NCBI GenBank assembly: GCA_042408535.1
Contig: JBHORA010000030.1
Coordinates: 1-12,187 of the forward strand
Length of the DNA: 12,187 nt
Source: BPIH01 sp042408535
GTDB taxonomy: Bacteria; Chloroflexota; Limnocylindria; Limnocylindrales; CSP1-4
Reading direction: 5' to 3'
Position 1 is the stretch's first letter. Every line of letters begins with the position of its first letter. The position numbers and the translations under genes were made by a program. Positions 6,652 to 12,187 of the stretch are shown piece after piece. A model generated the notes under the pieces. The model saw only the letters and a program-made list of their open reading frames with translations. It was not told where the DNA came from and searched no databases.

Positions 6652-7491
6652 ATGACGACCGATCCTCGACCGCGGGGCGCAGCGCCCGTCAGCCCGTCCG
6701 CGGCAGGACAGGCGGGCGAGGCGCCGGCCCTCCGCTGGCTCCGCGAAGCGACCGCCCTCCTCGATCGACTCGCCGCAAGCCAAGCCGAGGCGATCGAGAC
6801 CGCCAGCACCTGGTGTGCCGAGGCGATCGCGGCCGGCGGGCTCGTCCACCTCTTCGGGACCGGCCACTCGCGGATCCCGGTCGAGGAGATGTTCCCGCGC
6901 TACGGCTCGTACCCGGGCTTCAACCCGATGGTCGAGCTGTCGATGACCTTCCACACCCAGGTCGTCGGGGCGAACGGGCAGCGTCAGGCGATGTTCATCG
7001 AGCGGGTGCCAGGCCTCGCCGAGGTCATCCTCTCGAACTTCCGGTTCGGTCCGGCGGACGTCATGATCGTCTTCTCGGCGAGCGGGCTCTCGGCCGTGCC
7101 GGTCGAGATCGCCCGGGGGGCTCGGGCGCGCGGGGTGCGGGTCATCGCCGTCACGTCGACCGCCCAGTCTCTCGCCGTCGAGCCCGATCCGGCCGTCGGC
7201 TCCCGGCTCCTTGACGAGGCCGACCTCGTCATCGACCTCTGCACCCCCCACGCCGACGCCCTCTGTGCCATCGAGGGCATCGACACCCCTGTCGGCCCCG
7301 GCTCGACGATCGCCGCCGTGGCGATCGTCAACTCCATCAAGGTTCGGACCGCCGAGCTCCTCGCCGAGCGCGGCGCCCTGCCTCCGGTCCTGACCCGACC
7401 CTCGGTCGTCGGGCCGGAGCGGTCTCGAACGCTCTTTGACGAAGCCTATCGAGAGCATGCGCGGCGAATCGCCCGTGCGATCGATCAGTGA
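6652..7491 (+). CDS. SIS-domain sugar-phosphate-binding protein (UPF0309-like)
   Basis: This 279-residue protein has a single sugar isomerase (SIS) domain, the fold used to bind phosphosugars in isomerases, MurQ-type etherases and some regulators. After a disordered Pro/Ala-rich N-terminus (1-25) and a helix, VHLFGTGHSR (65-74) gives the first phosphate-binding loop. FSASG (141-145) gives the Ser-rich loop, followed by VEIARGARARG and VRVIAVTS. The order and spacing resemble UPF0309 proteins, not the double-SIS GlmS or AgaS enzymes. There is no HTH, so it is not an RpiR regulator. It starts 15 bases after the aldolase gene. The ribosome site is weak (GGAG near 6630, about 18 bases upstream, or AGGGG nearer). 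Its role is probably isomerisation or cleavage of a phosphorylated intermediate. The exact reaction is unknown. Confidence 0.85.
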   Translation: MTTDPRPRGAAPVSPSAAGQAGEAPALRWLREATALLDRLAASQAEAIETASTWCAEAIAAGGLVHLFGTGHSRIPVEEMFPRYGSYPGFNPMVELSMTFHTQVVGANGQRQAMFIERVPGLAEVILSNFRFGPADVMIVFSASGLSAVPVEIARGARARGVRVIAVTSTAQSLAVEPDPAVGSRLLDEADLVIDLCTPHADALCAIEGIDTPVGPGSTIAAVAIVNSIKVRTAELLAERGALPPVLTRPSVVGPERSRTLFDEAYREHARRIARAIDQ

Positions 7492-7580
7492 CGAGGAGGT
7501 GAGTACGGGAACGATCGACGTCTTCGCACCGGCAGTCAGGATGGACCGACCGGTGGCCGTCCAGGTCCCCGGTCACCCTA

Positions 7581-7590
7581 GGAGGAGAGA
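7581..7590 (+). promoter_or_regulatory. Strong ribosome binding site of the binding-protein gene
   Basis: GGAGGAGAGA ends six bases before the ATG at 7597. It is the strongest ribosome site in the window, consistent with the high expression usual for transporter binding proteins. Confidence 0.75.
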
Positions 7591-7596
7591 AAGCGC

Positions 7597-8721
7597 ATGA
7601 CATACCCATCTCGGTTCCGACGGCTGACCGTCCTCTTCGCCGCGGTCGCCGTCCTCGGTGCCGCCTGCGGCGGCGGCGCCTCACCGACCCCGGCCGCGTC
7701 GGCCGGTGCATCACCCGCTGCGTCCCCGTCCCCGGGGGCCTCGCCGACGGAGGCTGCCAAGGCCTACCACATCGGCATCTCGAACACCCTCCAGGGCAAC
7801 GGCTGGCGTGAGGAGATGATCTGCTCGATGAAGGCCGAGGCGAAGGTCTCCGGCCAGGTCGCGAAGCTGACGATCATCAACCGCACGACCGACACGGCCG
7901 GCCAGCTCGAGGACCTCCGAACGCTCATCTCGGCTGGCGTCGACGCCATCGTCCTCAACCCGACCGACCTCAACGCCCTCAATGACGTCATCAAGCAGGC
8001 GACCGATCGGGGCATCGTCGTCGTCGCCGTCGACCAGTCGGTCTCCGAGCCGACGGCCTACGTCCTCTCGAACGACCAGGAGCAGTACGGCTACCTCGGC
8101 GCCAAGTGGCTCTTCGAGAAGCTCGGTGGCTCCGGCAACGTCGTCTACATGCGCGGCATCCAGGGCGTCCCTGCCGATACTGACCGCGACCACGGCTTCA
8201 AGCGGGCCCTCGCCGAGTACCCGAACATCAAGATCGTCGCCGAGACCTTCACGAACTGGTCGCAGGCTCCGGCGGCCCAGCAGATCCAGGACCTCTTCAA
8301 CGCCGGCACGAAGATCGACGGGGTCTGGACGTCCGGCATCGACGCTGTCATCGTCGACGCCTACAAGACGGCGAACAAGCCCTTCGTTCCGATCGTCGGC
8401 GCCGACAACAACAAGTTCGTCGGCCAGCTCAAGACCGAGAAGCCGAACGGCCTCGTCGGGGCCGCGGTGACGAACCCGCCGCCCGTCGGTGGCGCCGGGA
8501 TCGCCCTCGCCCTTCAAATCCTGAACGGCCAGAAGCCGGCCCAGCGGGAGATCAAGCTGACGCCCGAGGTCTGGGACAACACGACGGCCGAAGGCATGGC
8601 CAAGATCGAGGCTGCCTACGATCCGGCCCTCGACGACTACTACGGCGTCAACTACACGATCCCGAACTGGACCCATTACACGAAGGAGGATCTCCTCGCC
8701 TGCAAGGGCCCGGGCGAGTAA
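7597..8721 (+). CDS. Sugar ABC transporter substrate-binding lipoprotein (CUT2, periplasmic-binding-protein type I)
   Basis: This 374-residue extracytoplasmic receptor captures the sugar for the transporter encoded downstream. The N-terminus is a lipoprotein signal: positive RFRR, a hydrophobic stretch (11-20) and the lipobox LGAAC with Cys24. An Ala/Ser/Pro/Gly linker follows to about residue 54. The mature domain starts AYHIGISNTLQGNGWREE, the first strand and ligand loop of ribose/galactose-binding-like proteins. Also typical are VDAIVLNPTD, VVAVDQSVSE, VYMRGIQGVPADTDRDHGF and GVWTSGIDAVI, and a C-terminal lobe around residues 255-345. The 105-base gap before it and the terminator after it suggest it is expressed more than its neighbours. 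The ligand is probably a monosaccharide or derivative; the sequence does not say which. Confidence 0.93.
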   Translation: MTYPSRFRRLTVLFAAVAVLGAACGGGASPTPAASAGASPAASPSPGASPTEAAKAYHIGISNTLQGNGWREEMICSMKAEAKVSGQVAKLTIINRTTDTAGQLEDLRTLISAGVDAIVLNPTDLNALNDVIKQATDRGIVVVAVDQSVSEPTAYVLSNDQEQYGYLGAKWLFEKLGGSGNVVYMRGIQGVPADTDRDHGFKRALAEYPNIKIVAETFTNWSQAPAAQQIQDLFNAGTKIDGVWTSGIDAVIVDAYKTANKPFVPIVGADNNKFVGQLKTEKPNGLVGAAVTNPPPVGGAGIALALQILNGQKPAQREIKLTPEVWDNTTAEGMAKIEAAYDPALDDYYGVNYTIPNWTHYTKEDLLACKGPGE

Positions 8722-8753
8722 GCTCTCTCCAGACTCGGCCCTTTCAACGCTGG

Positions 8754-8789
8754 AACGGAGGGTGCCGAGGCTCGGCACCCTCCGTTTTT
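8754..8789 (+). terminator. Strong intrinsic terminator after the binding-protein gene
   Basis: CGGAGGGTGCCGA (8756-8768) pairs perfectly with TCGGCACCCTCCG (8772-8784) across a three-base loop. The run TTTTT at 8785-8789 follows immediately, and two A bases before the stem can extend it to 15 pairs. This is a textbook Rho-independent terminator, 32 bases after the stop. It lies inside the transporter locus, so it probably causes partial termination and less transcript for the ATPase and permeases, unless they have their own promoter. Confidence 0.92.
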
Positions 8790-8919
8790 CGACACCCAGG
8801 TCGCCCCGGCCCAGCCACCCACGGGCCGCAGGCTCGCCGGGCCGGGCGTCGGCCAGGCAGGACACGACCGACGACGAGCGACGTACGATCAGCAAACCAC
8901 TGACCAGCACGGCGGGACC
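8790..8919 (+). promoter_or_regulatory. Gap before the ABC ATPase, possible internal promoter
   Basis: These 130 bases follow the terminator. The only promoter-like element is TACGAT at 8884-8889, with GGACAC or GACACG about 17-18 bases upstream as a poor -35 box. No strong ribosome site precedes the ATG at 8920 (GGCGGGA at best). Read-through of the terminator may be the main source of transcript for the genes downstream. Confidence 0.25.
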
Positions 8920-10461
8920 ATGACCGACTTCCTCCTCGAAGCGACCGGCGTCGTCAAGCACTATGGCGCGGTCGCCGCCCTCCGCGGGGCCTCCCTGGCG
9001 GTCCGGCCTGGCGAGATCCACGCCCTCCTCGGGGCGAACGGCGCCGGCAAGAGCACCTTCGTCAAGATCCTGACCGGAGCCGTCCGTCCCGACGCCGGGC
9101 GGTTCGTCGTGCGCGGCGAGGAGCGAGTTATCGGCTCCCCCGCCGAGGCCCGGCAGACGGGCCTCGCCTCCGTCTACCAGGAGCCGTCCCTCATCCCCGA
9201 TCTCGACGTGGCGGCGAACCTGGCCCTAACGGCGACCCCCCTCGAGCCCTTCCTGGCCTGGGTCCGCGAGCTCGGGATCTCGGAGCTCGATCTCCACGCC
9301 CTCGCCCGGGACCTTCCCCTGCCGATCCTCCGGATCCTCGATCTGGCCCGCGCCCTTGCCGCCGAGCCGTCCGTCCTGCTCCTCGACGAGATGACGGCCG
9401 CCCTCCCGGCCGACCTGACTGAGCGAGTCATCGACGTAATCCGGCGCCAGCGGGGCGGTGACCGGGCGGTCATCTTCATCTCCCATCGCCTCATCGAGGT
9501 CACCCTCCTCTGCGACCGGGCGACGGTCCTCCGGGACGGCGAGACGGTCGGCGTCCTCGACGTGACTGCCGGCGCCGAAGACGAGATCGTCGCCCTCATG
9601 CTTGGCCCGGCCATGCACGGACCGGCGGCCGACCGGGCCCTCCCCGAGCGGGCGGGAGCGCCAGAGCCCGCGGTCGGTCCGGCGAGGCTCGTCGTCCGCA
9701 GCCTACGGGCCGGGCGGAAGCTCGAGGACGTCTCCTTCGAAGCCCATGCCGGGGAGGTCCTCGGCATCGTCGCCCTGGAGGGTCAGGGCCAGGACGAGCT
9801 CTTCTCCGTCCTCTCCGGCGCCGAGCGCCCCGATGGCGGCGAGATCCTCGTCGACGGCCAACCGGTCCGCTTCCGGCACCCGGGCGACGCCATCCGGGCC
9901 GGCCTCGTCTACGTCCCTGCGAACCGGCTCGAAGCGCTCCTGCCCCAGCGCTCGGTCAGGGAGAACATCGCCCTGCCCTTCGTCGCCCGCCCCCGCCGTT
10001 GGGGGCCGATCCCCATGGCCGCCGAGCGCCATCGGGTCGAGGACGCGATTCGCCGCCTCCAGATTGACACCCGCGCCGCCGCCGAGGTCCGCCGCCTCTC
10101 GGGCGGCAACCAGCAGAAGGTGACCATCGCCCGCTGGCTTGCCTTCGGCAGCCAGACGCTCCTCTGCTTCGACCCGACCCGCGGCATCGATGTCCGAACG
10201 AAGCGGGAGATCTACCAGCTCCTCCGGGAGCTCGCGGCTGCCGGCGCGTCGGTCGTCCTCTACACATCCGAGCTCGAGGAGATCGCCCTCGCTTGCGACC
10301 GGGCCATCGTCATCTTCGGCGGGCGGGTCGTCGGCGAGGTGCCCGCTGCCGAAGCGGACGAAGGGACCCTCCTTCGAGTCGCTCACGGCCTGCCCGCGGC
10401 CGCCGAACGGCCGGCGCCGCCGGCGGCGGCGCCCCAGCCGGCCGGAGGGACGGTGGTATGA
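8920..10461 (+). CDS. Sugar ABC transporter ATP-binding protein, tandem nucleotide-binding domains (RbsA/XylG/MglA-like)
   Basis: This 513-residue cytoplasmic ATPase drives sugar uptake through the two permeases encoded next. Domain 1 (about 1-235) has Walker A GANGAGKST (38-46), the Q-loop VYQEPS (Gln87), Walker B LLLDE (Asp156, Glu157) and H-loop FISHR (His189). Its signature region reads LPLPILRILDLARAL instead of LSxGQ, with a shortened helical subdomain. Domain 2 (about 255-490) has a degenerate Walker A (ALEGQGQDE, no GKS/T), an intact signature LSGGNQQK (393-400), FDPTRGID lacking the catalytic Glu (Asp418-Pro419), and Ser450 in YTSELEE in place of the H-loop His. A degenerate Walker A in domain 2 is normal for this family; the loss of the domain 1 signature is not. 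The C-terminal tail is Ala/Pro-rich. It overlaps the first permease gene by ATGA. Confidence 0.93.
   Translation: MTDFLLEATGVVKHYGAVAALRGASLAVRPGEIHALLGANGAGKSTFVKILTGAVRPDAGRFVVRGEERVIGSPAEARQTGLASVYQEPSLIPDLDVAANLALTATPLEPFLAWVRELGISELDLHALARDLPLPILRILDLARALAAEPSVLLLDEMTAALPADLTERVIDVIRRQRGGDRAVIFISHRLIEVTLLCDRATVLRDGETVGVLDVTAGAEDEIVALMLGPAMHGPAADRALPERAGAPEPAVGPARLVVRSLRAGRKLEDVSFEAHAGEVLGIVALEGQGQDELFSVLSGAERPDGGEILVDGQPVRFRHPGDAIRAGLVYVPANRLEALLPQRSVRENIALPFVARPRRWGPIPMAAERHRVEDAIRRLQIDTRAAAEVRRLSGGNQQKVTIARWLAFGSQTLLCFDPTRGIDVRTKREIYQLLRELAAAGASVVLYTSELEEIALACDRAIVIFGGRVVGEVPAAEADEGTLLRVAHGLPAAAERPAPPAAAPQPAGGTVV
10444..10449 (+). promoter_or_regulatory. Ribosome binding site deciding the first permease start
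   Basis: GGAGGG lies eight bases before the ATG at 10458. It decides against upstream in-frame starts, such as 10293, that would add an Arg-rich extension inside the ATPase gene. Confidence 0.8.
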
Positions 10462-11456
10462 GCGCGACCGTCGCCGTGGCCGGGCCGGAGAGCCTGGCGA
10501 CCGCCCTCCGGCGGGGCGTTCGCCGGAACCTCTGGACGCTGAGCCTCATCGCCCTCTCCGTCGCCCTCCTCCTCGTGACCCGCCTCATCCGCCCCACCTT
10601 CGGTGCCTTCGACCTCGAGACCCTCGCCATCGCCGCTCTTCCCCTCGCCCTGGCCGCGGTCGCCCAGGCGGCAGCCGTCATCGCCGGTGGGATCGATCTA
10701 TCGGTCGGGTCGATGATCGCCGTCACGAACGTGACGGCCGCCGTCCTCATGAAGGACGCCAGCACGGAGGTGACGGTCGCCGTCGCCATCGGCGTCCTCC
10801 TCCTCGGGCTCGCCCTCGGGACGGTGAATGGCATCGTCGTCATCCTGAGCCGCGTCCCCGATATCGTCGTCACCTTGGCCATGCTCTACGTCTGGGGCGG
10901 GGTTGCCCTCCTCATCCTGCCGAGCCAGGGCGGCGCGGCGCCCGACTGGCTAAAGAGCCTCGTGCGCGGAGGCTTCCTCGTCGACGAGCTGCCGAAGGCC
11001 CTCGTCGTCCTCGCCCTCGTCGTGGCGGCCATCTGGCTCCCCTTCCGACGGACGAAGCTCGGGCTCGCCCTCTACGCCGTGGGCAGCGACCGTCTCGCTG
11101 CCTACCGGAGCGGGGTGAACGTGGCCCGGACGAAGGTCGCCTCCTACGCCCTCTGCGGTCTCTTCTCCGGGGCGGCCGGGCTCGCCCTGACGGCGGCGAC
11201 CGGGATCGGGACGCCGACCGTCGGTGCCTACACCCTGGCCGGGGTCGCCGCCATCGTCCTCGGTGGGGTGAACCTGGCCGGGGGGCGCGGCGGCGTCGTC
11301 GGCCCGATCGTCGCTGCCTACGTCCTCTCCCTCATCCGGACCGACCTCGTCTTCCTCGGCGTCGATCCGAACTACTCGACGATGATCCAGGGCGGGATCA
11401 TGGTCCTCGTCGTCATGGTCGCCGGCCTCTTGACGTACCGACGGAGGAGCGCGTGA
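10458..11456 (+). CDS. Sugar ABC transporter permease 1 (RbsC-like, BPD_transp_2)
   Basis: This 332-residue polytopic inner-membrane protein forms part of the translocation channel of a CUT2 sugar importer. The family hallmark GGIDLSVGS is at residues 77-85. YAVGSDRLAAYRSGV (206-220) is the cytoplasmic loop thought to contact the ATPase, and the GGVNLAGGRGGVVGP segment (269-283) precedes the last helices. I count roughly eight to ten hydrophobic segments, starting at about residues 26-43, 53-75, 105-130 and 135-155. The ATG overlaps the ATPase stop as ATGA. The GTG of the next permease overlaps this stop as GTGA, so the three proteins are probably translationally coupled in fixed ratio. Confidence 0.93.
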   Translation: MSATVAVAGPESLATALRRGVRRNLWTLSLIALSVALLLVTRLIRPTFGAFDLETLAIAALPLALAAVAQAAAVIAGGIDLSVGSMIAVTNVTAAVLMKDASTEVTVAVAIGVLLLGLALGTVNGIVVILSRVPDIVVTLAMLYVWGGVALLILPSQGGAAPDWLKSLVRGGFLVDELPKALVVLALVVAAIWLPFRRTKLGLALYAVGSDRLAAYRSGVNVARTKVASYALCGLFSGAAGLALTAATGIGTPTVGAYTLAGVAAIVLGGVNLAGGRGGVVGPIVAAYVLSLIRTDLVFLGVDPNYSTMIQGGIMVLVVMVAGLLTYRRRSA

Positions 11457-12187
11457 GCGCCGTTTCCCGGCCGCCGACGAGCGGCGGTTCCTCGTTCCTC
11501 GATCGACTCGGCCTCCTCCGGAGCCAGCCGGTCATCCCGCTCCTCATCCTTCTGGCGGGCCTCGTCCTCCTGCTCCAGCTCGTCCGGCCGGGGATCGTCT
11601 CGCCGTCCTGGATCTCGACGACGATCCTCTTCGCGACGCCCCTCGCCATCCTCGCCGCCGCCCAGACCCTCGTCATGCTGACCGGCGGGATCGATCTCTC
11701 CGTCGCCTCGGTGGCTTCCATGGCGGCCTACGTGACGGCGACCCAGTCGTCCCGCCAGGGGGACCTCGTTGCCATCCTCCTCGGTCTCGGGGCAGCCCTC
11801 CTCGTCGGTCTGGCGAACGGCATCGGCGTCGGTATCTTCCGGGTCCACCCGCTCATCATGACCCTCGGCATGGGCCTCGTCGTCGTCGGCTTCCTGACCG
11901 TCTATCAGGTCCTCGCCATCGCCAGCGCGGCGGCCGTTCCGGCGCCGCTGGCCACCCTCTTCTCGGGGACAGCTTTCGGCTTCTTCCCGAATAGCCTCCT
12001 CCTCTTCGTGCCCCTCGCCGCCCTTATCCTCTTCGCCCTCCGTCGAACCGGCTACGGTCGCCTCCTCTACGCCATCGGCGATAACCCGACGGCCGCCCGA
12101 CTGTGCGGCGTTCGGGCCTGGCAGGTCCTCCTCGTCGTCTACGTCATCTCGGGATTCTTGGCTGGCCTGGCCGGTCTCGCCCTCTCG
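11453..12187 (+). CDS. Sugar ABC transporter permease 2 (RbsC-like, BPD_transp_2), cut by the window end
   Basis: This is a second, different RbsC-type membrane permease. All 245 visible codons are open and the C-terminus lies beyond the window. It starts with GTG overlapping the previous stop (GTGA), with GGAGG at 11443-11447 five bases upstream. It carries GGIDLSVAS at residues 78-86, GLANGIGVGIFRVHPLIMTLGM (about 119-140, two sections of the usual conserved block) and YAIGDNPTAARLCGV at 206-220, the ATPase-contact loop. The homologous motifs in both permeases imply a heterodimeric channel, which matches the single double-domain ATPase. About 80-100 residues, including the last helices, should be missing. 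Confidence 0.93.
   Translation, partial: MSAVSRPPTSGGSSFLDRLGLLRSQPVIPLLILLAGLVLLLQLVRPGIVSPSWISTTILFATPLAILAAAQTLVMLTGGIDLSVASVASMAAYVTATQSSRQGDLVAILLGLGAALLVGLANGIGVGIFRVHPLIMTLGMGLVVVGFLTVYQVLAIASAAAVPAPLATLFSGTAFGFFPNSLLLFVPLAALILFALRRTGYGRLLYAIGDNPTAARLCGVRAWQVLLVVYVISGFLAGLAGLALS

Noticed and set aside
5803..7458. A 551-codon minus-strand open frame opposite the aldolase and SIS genes
   Set aside because: Same cause: composition is Asp/Gly/Arg/Val-rich with no motif, and it spans two well-supported genes on the other strand.
7711..9021. A 436-codon minus-strand open frame opposite the binding-protein gene
   Set aside because: It crosses a perfect intrinsic terminator and the start of the ATPase gene, and has no domain signature.

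Overview
The window is very GC-rich. Its genes end codons almost always in C or G and mostly carry GGAGG-type ribosome binding sites. The lipoprotein has a long Ala/Ser/Pro/Gly linker after its lipid-modified Cys. Together these suggest a Gram-positive-like, high-GC bacterium. A Chloroflexota lineage is my best guess from style alone; no rRNA or phylogenetic marker is present to prove it.

Layout. (1) The left edge holds the N-terminal part of a probable N-acetylglucosamine-6-phosphate deacetylase (minus strand, running off the window). (2) A 311-base divergent spacer with a short 20-bp tandem repeat follows. (3) A solitary Gfo/Idh/MocA-family NAD(P)-dependent sugar dehydrogenase (plus strand) converges on (4) a ROK-family repressor (minus strand). 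(5) A 278-base divergent control region carries a perfect 7-8-7 inverted repeat and a candidate promoter. (6) A long plus-strand operon-like run extends to the right edge: a second Gfo/Idh/MocA dehydrogenase, a TIM-barrel sugar isomerase/epimerase, a DeoC-type aldolase, a SIS-domain (UPF0309-like) protein, a lipoprotein sugar-binding protein, a strong intrinsic terminator, then a tandem-domain sugar ABC ATPase and two RbsC-type permeases (the second cut by the window end).

How the parts fit. The transporter is of the ribose/xylose/galactose (CUT2) type with two different permeases and one double ATPase. The enzymes suggest an imported sugar or sugar derivative is oxidised by a Gfo/Idh/MocA enzyme, rearranged by the TIM-barrel isomerase and/or SIS protein, and finally cleaved by the aldolase. 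The ROK protein probably represses the run through the palindrome in the divergent region. The nearby NagA hints at amino-sugar metabolism. No sugar kinase is visible, and the actual substrate cannot be read from the sequence.

The most notable points are the unassigned enzyme combination, an ABC ATPase in which one composite ATP site looks fully degenerate, the palindromic operator candidate, and a terminator placed between the binding-protein gene and the rest of the transporter.
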